Below are positions 7,823-15,735 of a stretch of 36,014 bases of DNA, one piece after another; the stretch's first letter is position 1; every line of letters begins with the position of its first letter. Under the pieces are notes generated by a model. The model was given only the letters and a program-made list of their open reading frames with translations, was not told the origin of the DNA and ran no database searches. Made by a program: the position numbers and the translations under genes. This stretch comes from Rhizobium croatiense. GTDB lineage: Bacteria > Pseudomonadota > Alphaproteobacteria > Rhizobiales > Rhizobiaceae. The stretch lies in assembly GCF_019793465.1 (NCBI RefSeq), contig NZ_JAILYJ010000029.1, positions 1-36,014 on the forward strand. Direction: 5' to 3'.

Positions 7823-8044
7823 TCAGGAGAGCGCGCTGATCATATCGGGACGGAAACCCGCCCAATGCCGCTCGCCGGCGATGACGACGGGCGCCTGCAT
7901 GTAGCCGAGGCTGCGGACGCGATCGAGCGCTTCGGCATCCTGCGAGATATCGACGATATCGTAATCGACGCCCAGGCGGTCGAGGGCGCGATAAGTGGCG
8001 GTGCATTGGACGCAGGCAGGTTTGCTATAAACGGTAACACTCAT
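7823..8044 (-). CDS. nrdH: Glutaredoxin-like thioredoxin NrdH
   Basis: NrdH is the small redoxin that donates electrons to NrdE. The 73-residue protein has the active-site CVQC at residues 11-14, the cis-proline segment QAPVV and the C-terminal WAGFRPD typical of NrdH. The ATG at 8042-8044 gives better spacing from GAGGAAG (8048-8054 on the complement) than the adjacent upstream ATG at 8045-8047. It is the first structural gene of the nrd operon, preceded by a long regulated leader. Confidence 0.95.
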   Translation of the reverse strand: MSVTVYSKPACVQCTATYRALDRLGVDYDIVDISQDAEALDRVRSLGYMQAPVVIAGERHWAGFRPDMISALS

Positions 8045-8091
8045 CATCTTCCTCGTGATGTCAAAGAATTCTGGACGCAATACTGGGATCG

Positions 8092-8176
8092 GGCGCCTTT
8101 CGGCGTCCGGGGCAACGTTTGATGGTGATCTGGCAAAGTCGGCGCTTTAAACGCCCGATACGATCCCTTTCGGGAT
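8092..8176 (-). promoter_or_regulatory. Leader hairpins between riboswitch and nrdH
   Basis: On the minus strand two stem-loops carry a GAAA tetraloop: ATCCC-GAAA-GGGAT (8163-8176) and CGCC-GAAA-GGCG (8094-8105). An inverted repeat GGCG...CGCC lies between them (8141-8155). None has a following T-run, so they are not clear intrinsic terminators. They may be RNA structural or processing elements of the nrd leader. Confidence 0.35.
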
Positions 8177-8278
8177 TTGCGCGGGCGGCGGCCTTGATAT
8201 TCTCGACATGACTTCAACCCCGAAGTGCTCATGCGGACGTTCGGGGCAGCGCAACAGGCGCGGATCACTCCGCTTCAT
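8147..8278 (-). CDS. Possible small ORF in the nrdHIEF leader
   Basis: A 43-codon frame starting MKRSDPRLL and ending IPKGIVSGV lies between the B12 riboswitch and nrdH. Its ATG (8276-8278) has a good Shine-Dalgarno, GGAAGG, 8 nt upstream, starting about 25 nt after the 3' strand of riboswitch stem P1. The protein has no recognised domain, one cysteine and many prolines and arginines. Its stop lies in a small inverted repeat (8141-8155). It could be a regulatory leader peptide whose translation is what the riboswitch actually controls, or a chance frame in GC-rich RNA. Confidence 0.35.
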   Translation of the reverse strand: MKRSDPRLLRCPERPHEHFGVEVMSRISRPPPAQIPKGIVSGV

Positions 8279-8316
8279 GCACGCGACCTTCCGGACACCC
8301 CGCCCGTGGACAGCTA

Positions 8317-8520
8317 GTTCAAGGCAGGTCTCGTGGCTTGCGGGTCGAAGCACCCTGCCCCCAGCCTTCCCGAGACATCATGCCTCAGTGACCTGAAATC
8401 GGACAGTTGCTCGCCGCTTACAGTTGCGGGGGCAGCTCCGGCCTTGTTGCGCCGTCATGGCGAAACGCACCGTATTCCCATCTTCGCCCGCGATCCTGAC
8501 GAATCGAAGGAACCTTGAAC
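8317..8520 (-). ncRNA. Cobalamin (B12) riboswitch of nrdHIEF
   Basis: Read on the minus strand, the element has in order: GTTCAAGG (P1 5' strand, 8520-8513), GGGAAT-AC-GGTGCG, the B12 box GAGCTGCCCCCGCAACTGT (about 8420-8440), TCACTG, GGGAAGGCTGGGG, and the 3' hallmark AAGCC-CGAGACCTGCC. CCTTGAAC (8324-8317) then closes an 8-bp perfect P1. All conserved blocks of the cobalamin riboswitch are present. Elsewhere such switches repress B12-independent ribonucleotide reductases when cobalamin is plentiful. Here it should turn down nrdHIEF when a B12-dependent enzyme (class II NrdJ, not in the window) can work. Confidence 0.93.
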
Positions 8521-8555
8521 ACTAGATATAGTACGCGAATCCAAAATCACGTCAA
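8519..8555 (-). promoter_or_regulatory. nrdHIEF promoter with overlapping NrdR box
   Basis: On the minus strand a -35 TTGACG (8555-8550), a 16-nt spacer and a -10 TACTAT (8533-8528) can be read. The -10 lies inside GTACTATATCTAGTGT (8534-8519), of which 14 bases are identical to the NrdR box in front of E. coli nrdH. NrdR binding here would block RNA polymerase. Only one box is seen, whereas paired boxes are common. Transcription would begin at about 8520, next to riboswitch stem P1. Confidence 0.75.
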
Positions 8556-8872
8556 CGGATGGTTTGTGCATTGCGTTACGGCAGGTTTGAAATCACTGCG
8601 TTCCTGTGAAAAACATGGATAACGAAGGCTTGACGAAACGAGGCTGTGGAGAAGGTACGGATGAAGCGGGCTGAGCTGTAGCCGGGCCTCAGTTTGATGA
8701 CAAACCTCCCCTCTCCGCGTCATCCTCGGCCTTGTGCCGAGGATCTGCTGCCTATCGACCGGAGGCAGATGCCCGGGACAAGCCAGAGCATGACGAAAGA
8801 GGAGTTGGCGCCCGTTATCAGCGGTCTACGCCACTCTTCATGTGACGAGCGCCGCAAGGACGACATCGGGTG
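8556..8872. other. Intergenic region with rhizobial inverted repeat (8719-8794)
   Basis: No convincing gene is seen here. Positions 8719-8794 hold an imperfect inverted repeat: GTCATCCTCGGCCTTGTGCC and, at the other end, GGGACAAGCCAGAGCATGAC. This matches the style of a dispersed rhizobial GTCATCCTCGG...GCATGAC repeat. It lies between the 3' end of the metal ATPase gene and the nrd promoter and may act as a terminator-like hairpin for the former. Confidence 0.55.
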
Positions 8873-11095
8873 TTATGTCCTTATCCGAAGCAGCCTGAAC
8901 GCATTGACCGTCACCAGCACGGTGGCGCCGGTATCGGCGAGGATCGCCGGCCAGAGGCCGGTGATGCCTGCGATGGTCGTCACCAGGAACACCGCCTTCA
9001 GCCCGAGGGCGATGGTGATATTCTCTAGGATATTGCGCATCGTTCGTTTGGACAGTTCGATCATCCGCGCCACGTCGCCAACGCGCCCGTGCAGCACGGC
9101 GGCATCGGCCGTCTCCAGGGCAACATCGGTGCCGCCGCCCATGGCGATGCCTATATCGGCGGCGGCCAGCGCCGGAGCGTCGTTGATGCCGTCGCCGACC
9201 TTGGCGACGATGAAGCCCTGACGCTTCAATTCGCCGACGACCCGCTGCTTGTCTTCCGGCATCATCTCGCCGCGCCAGTCGATGCCGAGCATGCCGGCAA
9301 CGGCTGCTGCCGTCCGCTTGTTGTCGCCCGTCAACATCATCGCCTTTACGCCGGCTGATTTGAGCGCGGAAAGCCCGGCTTCGGCATCCTCGCGCGGCTC
9401 GTCGCGCATGGCGATCAGCCCGACCGCAACGGCATTAACGAGCAGCACCGATACGCTCTTGCCCTCGTCGTTCAGAACGGCAATGCGCGCATCCTTTTCG
9501 CCATCGAGGGCGCCGCGCTCGCGGGCCGCGGACGGCGACAGCAGGTCCAGCGTCTCGCCGCCGACTTTGCCGCTGACGCCCTTGCCCGGCAGCGCTTCCA
9601 GCTCGAAGGCCGGCGGCACGGGAACGCCGTCCGCCCGAGCACGGTTGAGGATCGCCAGCGCCAAGGGATGGCTGGAGCCCTGCTCCAGCACCGCCGCGCG
9701 CGACAAGACCTGCGCCCCGCTCAATCCGAAGGAAACGATATCGGTCACCTTAGGCTTGCCTTCCGTCAGCGTACCTGTTTTGTCGAAGGCGACCATCGTC
9801 ACCTTGCCGAGCGTTTCCAGCACCGCGCCGCCCTTCATCAGCAGCCCGCGCCGCGCGCCTGCCGACAGCGAGGCGGCGATTGCCGCCGGCGTCGAAATGA
9901 CGAGCGCGCAGGGACAGCCGATCAGCAGGATAGCAAGGCCCTTATAGACCCATTCGTCCCACGCGCCGGAAAGGAACAGCGGCGGAACCACCGCCACCAG
10001 TGCTGCGACCACCACCACGCCGGGCGTGTAATAGCGCGAAAACCGATCGATGAAACGTTCGGTCGGCGCCTTCGATTCCTGCGCTTCCTCCACCAGCCTG
10101 ACGACGCGGGCGATGGTGTTGTCGGCTGCGGCCGCCGTGACGCGAACCCTGAGCACAGAATCGCCATTCACCGTTCCGGCAAACACAACGGCATCGACAC
10201 CCTTGCGCAACGGCGTGCTCTCGCCCGTCACCGGCGCCTCGTCGATCGCGCTCTCGCCGGAGACAATGACGCCGTCCGCCGAAATGCGGTCACCCGGGCG
10301 CACCATGATGATAGCGCCGACGGCAAGGCTTTCCGCCGGAACCTCCCGCGTCTGACCATTGTCTTCCAACAAGGCATTCTTTGGCACCAGCGCCGTGAGC
10401 GACTGGATGCTTTCGCGCGCCTTGCCGGCCGCCACACCCTCCAGCAACTCGCCGACGAGAAACAGAAACACGACAGTCGCTGCCTCCTCGCCGGCATTGA
10501 TGATGACGGCGCCGACGGCGGCGATCGTCATCAGCATCTCGATCGAAAACGGTGTGCCCGATAGAGCCGCCATGATGGCGCGGCGCGCGATCGGCACCAG
10601 CCCGACCAGCATGGCGATGACGAAGGCGTAGGATGCAACCGCAGGCACGAGATGGCCGATGGCATAGGCGGCGATTAGCGCTGCACCCGAGACAATGGTC
10701 AATCGGCCCTTCCGGCTTTGCCACCAGGAACCGGTCATCGGCGCATGGTCACGCCCATGTAGCCCGTCGATTTTCTTTTGGCCATGATCGTGATCTGCGT
10801 GATCGTGATCATGGTCATGATCGCCGTGGTCGTGATGATCGTGCGGGCCGTGATCCTGTGCCGGCGCCGCGCTTCCGGCAAAGGGCGAAACCGAATAACC
10901 GAGCCCGGTCACCTTCTTCTCGATCGTCTTTAGGTCGCTGCTGCCGTCGTGCCGGACGGTCATCGTACCTGCTACCACCGAGACGGAAACATCGGCGACT
11001 CCAGCAACGCGCCTGACCGCCGTGTCGATCTTGGTCGCACAGGCGGCGCAATCCATGCCGCCGACCCGGTATCGTGTCTCGCTCGTCTCAACCAT
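8873..11095 (-). CDS. P1B-type heavy-metal ATPase (Zn/Cd/Pb exporter, ZntA/CadA type)
   Basis: This 740-residue inner-membrane ATPase should pump Zn2+, Cd2+ or Pb2+ out of the cytoplasm. An N-terminal heavy-metal-associated domain has GMDCAAC (13-19). A histidine/aspartate-rich linker of HD repeats (about 82-104) may also hold metal. Then come the transmembrane metal site CPC (394-396), the actuator TGES (about 290), the phosphorylation motif DKTGTLTEGKP (438 on), MLTGDN and GDGINDAPALA. The last membrane helix has ADTGATVLVTVNAFRLL, whose aspartate marks the Zn/Cd/Pb subgroup rather than copper pumps. The ATG at 11093-11095 follows AAGGAA; an upstream in-frame TTG is less likely. It is divergent from a MerR regulator. 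Confidence 0.92.
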   Translation of the reverse strand: MVETSETRYRVGGMDCAACATKIDTAVRRVAGVADVSVSVVAGTMTVRHDGSSDLKTIEKKVTGLGYSVSPFAGSAAPAQDHGPHDHHDHGDHDHDHDHADHDHGQKKIDGLHGRDHAPMTGSWWQSRKGRLTIVSGAALIAAYAIGHLVPAVASYAFVIAMLVGLVPIARRAIMAALSGTPFSIEMLMTIAAVGAVIINAGEEAATVVFLFLVGELLEGVAAGKARESIQSLTALVPKNALLEDNGQTREVPAESLAVGAIIMVRPGDRISADGVIVSGESAIDEAPVTGESTPLRKGVDAVVFAGTVNGDSVLRVRVTAAAADNTIARVVRLVEEAQESKAPTERFIDRFSRYYTPGVVVVAALVAVVPPLFLSGAWDEWVYKGLAILLIGCPCALVISTPAAIAASLSAGARRGLLMKGGAVLETLGKVTMVAFDKTGTLTEGKPKVTDIVSFGLSGAQVLSRAAVLEQGSSHPLALAILNRARADGVPVPPAFELEALPGKGVSGKVGGETLDLLSPSAARERGALDGEKDARIAVLNDEGKSVSVLLVNAVAVGLIAMRDEPREDAEAGLSALKSAGVKAMMLTGDNKRTAAAVAGMLGIDWRGEMMPEDKQRVVGELKRQGFIVAKVGDGINDAPALAAADIGIAMGGGTDVALETADAAVLHGRVGDVARMIELSKRTMRNILENITIALGLKAVFLVTTIAGITGLWPAILADTGATVLVTVNAFRLLRIRT

Positions 11096-11112
11096 GATCC
11101 GCTTCCTTGTCA

Positions 11113-11158
11113 AACAGAAGCATCCCTCCTACATCCTCTAGCGACTAGAGGTGCAAGA
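11113..11158 (-). promoter_or_regulatory. MerR-type promoter/operator of the metal ATPase
   Basis: CCTCTAG-CGA-CTAGAGG (11135-11151) is a 7-bp perfect inverted repeat in the divergent gap. On the minus strand it lies between TTGCAC (-35, about 11157-11152) and TAGGAG (-10), with a 19-bp spacer. An over-long 19-20 bp spacer with a dyad is the signature of promoters that MerR-family activators untwist when metal binds. The regulator's own start is 16 bp away on the other strand. Confidence 0.7.
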
Positions 11159-11166
11159 GGAAAATC

Positions 11167-11589
11167 ATGAAAAAGATCACGATCGGCGAAGCCGCTCGCC
11201 GGAGTGGGGTCAAAGTGCCGACGGTGCGTTATTACGAGAGCATCGGCCTGCTCGCGGCCCCAAGCCGGAGCGAAGGCAACCAGCGCTCCTTCGAACCCGC
11301 CGATATCAGCCGCCTCACCTTCATCCGCCATGCCCGCGAACTCGGCTTCGAGATCGAGGCGATCCGCACGCTGCTCACCCTGCAGGATGATCCGCACCAA
11401 TCCTGCGCCTCTGCCGATGCCATCGCCAAGGCCCGCCTCGTCGAGGTCGAGCAGCGTATCCGCAGCCTGATGGCGCTGAAGGCCGAACTCGAAACCATGG
11501 TGGAAGGTTGCGGCCATGGCCGCGTCGACCAATGCCGTGTCATCGAGGTTCTCGCCGACCACGGCCAGTGCACGCGTCCCCACCATTGA
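11167..11589 (+). CDS. MerR-family metal-responsive regulator (ZntR/CadR-like)
   Basis: This 140-residue regulator should sense a divalent metal and activate the divergent exporter gene. The N-terminal winged helix reads MKKITIGEAARRSGVKVPTVRYYESIGLL. A dimerisation coiled coil spans about 80-115. Candidate metal ligands are C80, C115, H117 and C123, spaced like the C79, C114 and C124 ligands of ZntR, with a further C135. This favours Zn/Cd/Pb over Cu(I) sensors, which lack the equivalent of C80. Shine-Dalgarno AGAGGAAA precedes the ATG. Confidence 0.9.
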   Translation: MKKITIGEAARRSGVKVPTVRYYESIGLLAAPSRSEGNQRSFEPADISRLTFIRHARELGFEIEAIRTLLTLQDDPHQSCASADAIAKARLVEVEQRIRSLMALKAELETMVEGCGHGRVDQCRVIEVLADHGQCTRPHH

Positions 11590-11658
11590 TCCCCGCCCTT
11601 GCAGGCAATCGACGCCCGCGCCAAAACTGCGGGCAGATAGAATCGAGCGAAGACATCC

Positions 11659-12867
11659 ATGAACCAGAAGCGAATTGCGATCATCGGCGGCGGCCCGGCG
11701 GGCCTGGCGGCCGCCGAGCTGCTTTCGCTCTCCGGCCATGCGGTGACGATCTACGACACCATGCCGACCTTCGCCCGCAAGTTTCTGCTCGCCGGCAAGT
11801 CGGGGCTGAACATCACCCACTCCGAGGATTACGACCGTTTCGCCACACGCTTCGGCGCCGCCTCTGCCCGCCTGCGCCCCGCTCTCGATGCCTTTACCCC
11901 TGGCGATATCAGAGACTGGACAGCAGGGCTCGGGACCAAGACTTTCGTCGGCTCGTCCGGCCGCGTCTTCCCTGATGTGATGAAAGCCTCTCCCTTGCTG
12001 CGCGCCTGGCTCAAGCGGCTGGAGGCGCAGGGCGCTACGCTGCGCACCCGCCACCGCTGGATCGGTTTTGCCGAAGAGGGCTATGTTTTCGAAACGCCGG
12101 AAGGGCGCAGCATCGTTCATTGCGATGCGGCCCTGCTGGCGCTCGGCGGCGCAAGCTGGCCGCGCCTCGGCTCCGATGCACGCTGGCTGCCGTGGTTATC
12201 GGAGAAGGGCGTCGAGATCGATGCCTTCCGACCCGCCAATTGCGGCTTTGTCGTCGGCTGGAGCGAAAGCTTCCGCGAGCGTTTCGCCGGCGAGCCCGTG
12301 AAGTCGGTCACCGCCACCTCCGATGCCGGCGCCTTTCCCGGCGAATTCGTCATCACCACAAACGGCATCGAGGGCAGCCTGGTCTATGCCCATGCGGCAA
12401 GCCTCCGCGACCGGCTGCAGAGGCACGGCAGCGCTGCCCTGACGCTCGACCTCGCCCCGGGCCGGTCGGTCGAAAGGCTGACCCGCGACCTCAGGCGGCA
12501 GGACGCCAAATCGAGCTTTTCAAACCGCCTGCGCAAGGGCGCCGGCCTCGACGGCGTCAAGGCGGCATTGCTGCGTGAGCTCGCTGCCGAGCGCGACCGA
12601 GCCGATCCCGTCCGTCTCGCCGGCATAATCAAGGCCCTGCCGGTGCCGGTCCTCGAAACGAGGCCGATCGGCGAGGCCATCTCCTCGGCCGGCGGCATCC
12701 GCTGGAGCAGCATCGACGATGGCTTCATGTTGAAGGCGATGCCGGGCACCTTCGTCGCCGGCGAAATGCTCGACTGGGAAGCGCCGACCGGCGGCTATCT
12801 CCTCACCGCCTGCCTTGCGACGGGCCGCGCCGCCGCACGCGGCATCGAGGCTTGGCTGCGGGGCTAA
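11659..12867 (+). CDS. BaiN/HI0933-type NAD(P)/FAD-dependent oxidoreductase
   Basis: This 402-residue flavoprotein starts with a Rossmann FAD-binding motif, IAIIGGGPAGLAAAELL (residues 6-22). It has the family pattern AGKSGLNITHSEDY (about 48-61), then LALGGASWPRLGSDA and, near the end, FVAGEMLDWEAPTGGYLLTACLATGRAAARG. These fit the HI0933/YhiN group, more precisely the shorter TIGR03862-like branch. The cellular reaction of most members is not known; a link to bile-acid reduction (BaiN) is family-level only. It stands alone, 70 bp after the MerR gene. Confidence 0.85.
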   Translation: MNQKRIAIIGGGPAGLAAAELLSLSGHAVTIYDTMPTFARKFLLAGKSGLNITHSEDYDRFATRFGAASARLRPALDAFTPGDIRDWTAGLGTKTFVGSSGRVFPDVMKASPLLRAWLKRLEAQGATLRTRHRWIGFAEEGYVFETPEGRSIVHCDAALLALGGASWPRLGSDARWLPWLSEKGVEIDAFRPANCGFVVGWSESFRERFAGEPVKSVTATSDAGAFPGEFVITTNGIEGSLVYAHAASLRDRLQRHGSAALTLDLAPGRSVERLTRDLRRQDAKSSFSNRLRKGAGLDGVKAALLRELAAERDRADPVRLAGIIKALPVPVLETRPIGEAISSAGGIRWSSIDDGFMLKAMPGTFVAGEMLDWEAPTGGYLLTACLATGRAAARGIEAWLRG

Positions 12868-13067
12868 CCACCTCCAGCAAAACTGTGCAAGGATCGCCAA
12901 TCCGATCTAAATCAAAGACGTGGAGTGTCCCGTCATGCGAGGATCGCGCATGCTTTCAGCGTCATGCCCTGATCGCTAAGGCGAAGAGGAAGGCGGCCGT
13001 CGCTGCGTGCAATTGCAAACTGGCCGCTTTTCCCTCAGATTATGCTGAAGTTCCGTGGGAGGAGCAG
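12868..13067. other. Intergenic region upstream of GAF-Fis regulator, weak FNR-like site
   Basis: The 200 bp hold no gene. At about 12902-12915, CCGAT-CTAA-ATCAA matches one half of an FNR/FixK anaerobox (TTGAT-N4-ATCAA) fully and the other half only in GAT. No terminator or other repeat is obvious. Confidence 0.25.
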
Positions 13068-14027
13068 ATGCACGAACAGTCAGCACATGCGGAGCATGTC
13101 TATAGCTCTGCGCAGCGGAATTCCGCCGCCGCGAGTTCTCCGATTGTCGCTTCCTGGCGGCGTTGCATGACCATGCACCGGCTCGCGCCCGAGGACGAAC
13201 GTGCGCCGCTGCGTCTGACCGACGAGGAATTTCACCGAGCCCGCGAACAGTCCGAACGGCTGGTCGCCGGCGCGACCGAGGAGCTCGACCGGCTCTTCAC
13301 CACGGTCGGCAAAGCCGGCTGCTGCATCCTTCTGACGGACAGGAATGGTATTGCGCTGGAGCGCCGGGGCGCTGCCGGCGACGATAAGGACTTCCGCCAA
13401 CTCGGTCTCTGGACCGGTTCGGTGTGGACCGAGGCGAGCATCGGCACCAATGGCATCGGCACCGCACTTGCCGACGAGCGCGCCGTCGCCATCTTCCGCG
13501 ACCAGCATTTCTTCTGCTCGAATATCCGCCTGAGCTGCACGACCGCGCCGGTCCGCGATCATCGCGGTGAACTCGCCGCCGCCCTCGACATCTCGACCTG
13601 CCGCGAGGACGTCAACGAAATGACGCTGGCGATCCTGACGCAGACCGTGCGCGATGCGGCGATGCGCATCGAACTCAACCTCTTCCGCTCGGCCTTTCCC
13701 GGCGCCCGCTTCCTGATGGTCCCGGCCGGCGCCAATTCCGCCGCCGCCCTGCTTGCCGTCGACAGGCATGATCTCGTGCTTGGCGCAACCCGCGCCGCCC
13801 GCATCGCGCTGCAGCTGGACGACAAGCGGATTGCGGCCGGCATCCCGGCCGCCGATGCTCTGCGCGAAGCCGTCGTCTCACAGCAGGAGGAGATGGTAGA
13901 GGCGGAAAAGGCGGCCTTGCTGCGGGCGCTGTCACGCACCAGCGGCAACGTCTCGCAGGCGGCGATCGCGCTCGGCATAAGCCGCGCCACGCTACACCGG
14001 AAGATGAAGAAGTTCGACCTGCATTAG
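13068..14027 (+). CDS. AcoR-like transcriptional regulator (GAF + Fis-type HTH, no AAA+ domain)
   Basis: This 319-residue protein has an N-terminal region like that of AcoR/acetoin regulators (SSPIVASWRRCMTMHRL, then a GAF domain over about 50-200 with GSVWTEASIGTNGIGTALA). The C-terminal Fis-type helix-turn-helix ends SGNVSQAAIALGISRATLHRKMKKF. The central sigma-54-activating AAA+ domain of true AcoR proteins is missing (no GAFTGA or Walker motif), so it probably acts with the sigma-70 polymerase. The ATG at 13068 has GGGAGGAG upstream. It is followed, same strand, by an aldehyde dehydrogenase gene which it most likely controls. Confidence 0.85.
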   Translation: MHEQSAHAEHVYSSAQRNSAAASSPIVASWRRCMTMHRLAPEDERAPLRLTDEEFHRAREQSERLVAGATEELDRLFTTVGKAGCCILLTDRNGIALERRGAAGDDKDFRQLGLWTGSVWTEASIGTNGIGTALADERAVAIFRDQHFFCSNIRLSCTTAPVRDHRGELAAALDISTCREDVNEMTLAILTQTVRDAAMRIELNLFRSAFPGARFLMVPAGANSAAALLAVDRHDLVLGATRAARIALQLDDKRIAAGIPAADALREAVVSQQEEMVEAEKAALLRALSRTSGNVSQAAIALGISRATLHRKMKKFDLH

Positions 14028-14070
14028 CCCGACCCGAACATATCACTGACATGGTTATCCTGACGCGGCC

Positions 14071-14090
14071 CTGTCGCATGTCTGCGACAG
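14071..14090. promoter_or_regulatory. Palindromic operator upstream of aldehyde dehydrogenase
   Basis: CTGTCGCA-TGTC-TGCGACAG is a perfect 8-bp inverted repeat with a 4-bp spacer, 105 bp upstream of the aldehyde dehydrogenase ATG and 44 bp after the regulator gene. Such a TGTCGCA/TGCGACA dyad suits a dimeric Fis-type helix-turn-helix, so the upstream GAF-Fis protein is the obvious candidate. Confidence 0.65.
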
Positions 14091-14194
14091 TGTGCACTGC
14101 GGTATGGAATACCTCCCCTGTTCCCTTCGGCAAAACACGCCCATTTTCCCTCCACTGGTTCGCTTGGGAACCTGGCTCATCATGGGAGGATGAT

Positions 14195-15703
14195 ATGCTT
14201 CATCAGAAAATCGTCGAGTCGCCGTTCAAGCTGAAATACGGCAACTATATCGGCGGCGAATGGCGCGAGCCGGTCGAAGGCAAGTATTTCGAAAACTTGA
14301 CGCCCGTCACCGGTGGCAAGCTCTGCGACATTCCTCGTTCCGATGAAAAGGACATCAATCTCGCGCTCGACGCCGCCCATGCGGCCAAGGAGAAATGGGG
14401 CCGCACCTCCGCTGCCGAGCGCTCCAACATCCTCATGAAGATCGCCGAGCGGATGGAAGACAAGCTGGAATTGCTCGCCCAGGCCGAGACCTGGGACAAT
14501 GGCAAACCGATCCGCGAGACCATGGCGGCCGACATTCCGCTGGCGATCGACCACTTCCGCTATTTCGCCTCCTGTATCCGCGCCCAGGAAGGCTCGATCG
14601 GCGAGATCGACCACGACACGATCGCCTATCACTTCCACGAGCCGCTCGGCGTCGTCGGCCAGATCATTCCCTGGAACTTCCCGATCCTGATGGCCACCTG
14701 GAAGCTTGCTCCGGCGCTTGCCGCCGGCAACTGCGTCGTCTTGAAGCCTGCCGAGCAGACGCCGGCCTCGATCCTGCTCTGGGCCGAACTGGTCGGCGAT
14801 CTGCTGCCGCCCGGCGTGCTCAACATCGTCAACGGCTTCGGCATCGAGGCCGGCAAGCCGCTGGCGACCAGCCCCCGCATCGCCAAGATCGCCTTCACCG
14901 GCGAGACGACGACCGGCCGGCTGATCATGCAATATGCCAGCCAGAACCTCATTCCGGTGACGCTGGAACTTGGCGGCAAATCGCCGAACATCTTCTTTGC
15001 CGATGTGATGGCCGAAGATGACGATTTCCTCGACAAGGCGCTCGAAGGTTTTGCGATGTTTGCCCTCAACCAGGGCGAAGTCTGCACCTGCCCGAGCCGC
15101 GCGCTCGTCCAGGAATCGATCTATGACCGCTTCATGGAAAAGGCGGTCAAACGTGTCGAGGCGATCAAGCAGGGCAACCCGCTCGATTCCGCTACCATGA
15201 TCGGCGCCCAGGCCTCGACCGAGCAGCTCGAAAAGATCCTCGCCTATCTCGACATCGGCAAGCAGGAGGGGGCTGAGATCCTGGCTGGCGGCTCCCGCAA
15301 CGATCTCGGCGGCGATCTGGCGAACGGCTATTATGTCAAGCCGACGATCTTCAAGGGTCACAACAAGATGCGCATCTTCCAGGAGGAGATCTTCGGGCCG
15401 GTGGTCTCGGTCACAACCTTCAAGACCGAGAAGGAAGCGCTCGAAATCGCCAACGACACGCTCTACGGCCTCGGTGCCGGTGTCTGGAGCCGCGACGCCA
15501 ATCGGTGCTATCGGTTCGGCCGCGAGATCCAGGCCGGCCGCGTCTGGACCAACTGCTACCACGCCTATCCCGCCCATGCCGCCTTCGGCGGCTACAAGCA
15601 ATCGGGCATCGGCCGCGAAACCCACAAGATGATGCTCGAGCACTACCAGCAGACCAAGAACATGCTGGTGAGCTACAGCCCGAAGGCGCTCGGTTTCTTC
15701 TGA
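14195..15703 (+). CDS. NAD-dependent aldehyde dehydrogenase (acetaldehyde dehydrogenase, ExaC/AcoD type)
   Basis: This 502-residue enzyme should oxidise acetaldehyde or a similar small aldehyde to the acid. Visible motifs are IPWNFPILMATWKLAPALAAGN (substrate/NAD channel), AFTGETTTGR, the active-site glutamate in LELGGKSPN (about 262-270) and the catalytic Cys297 in NQGEVCTCPSR. The length and the FGGYKQSGIGRETHKMML tail fit the ~506-residue ExaC/AcoD subfamily. The ATG at 14195 has GGGAGGATG upstream. The upstream GAF-Fis regulator and downstream DUF779 gene form the standard companion set. Confidence 0.93.
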   Translation: MLHQKIVESPFKLKYGNYIGGEWREPVEGKYFENLTPVTGGKLCDIPRSDEKDINLALDAAHAAKEKWGRTSAAERSNILMKIAERMEDKLELLAQAETWDNGKPIRETMAADIPLAIDHFRYFASCIRAQEGSIGEIDHDTIAYHFHEPLGVVGQIIPWNFPILMATWKLAPALAAGNCVVLKPAEQTPASILLWAELVGDLLPPGVLNIVNGFGIEAGKPLATSPRIAKIAFTGETTTGRLIMQYASQNLIPVTLELGGKSPNIFFADVMAEDDDFLDKALEGFAMFALNQGEVCTCPSRALVQESIYDRFMEKAVKRVEAIKQGNPLDSATMIGAQASTEQLEKILAYLDIGKQEGAEILAGGSRNDLGGDLANGYYVKPTIFKGHNKMRIFQEEIFGPVVSVTTFKTEKEALEIANDTLYGLGAGVWSRDANRCYRFGREIQAGRVWTNCYHAYPAHAAFGGYKQSGIGRETHKMMLEHYQQTKNMLVSYSPKALGFF

Positions 15704-15735
15704 GAACTTTCGTGTGGTGGGGGGGAGTGTCAAAA

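Noticed and set aside
10790..10850. Short GATCGTG/ATGATC-rich repeats that could be a CRISPR-like or satellite array
   Set aside because: They encode the His/Asp-rich linker of the P1B ATPase; the repeat is due to HD codons.
11110..12120. 336-codon minus-strand frame across the MerR and BaiN-like genes
   Set aside because: It spans two real genes on the other strand and shows no motifs.
12902..12915. FNR/FixK anaerobox
   Set aside because: Only one half-site fits well (CCGAT-N4-ATCAA), and no anaerobic gene follows; kept only as a weak note.
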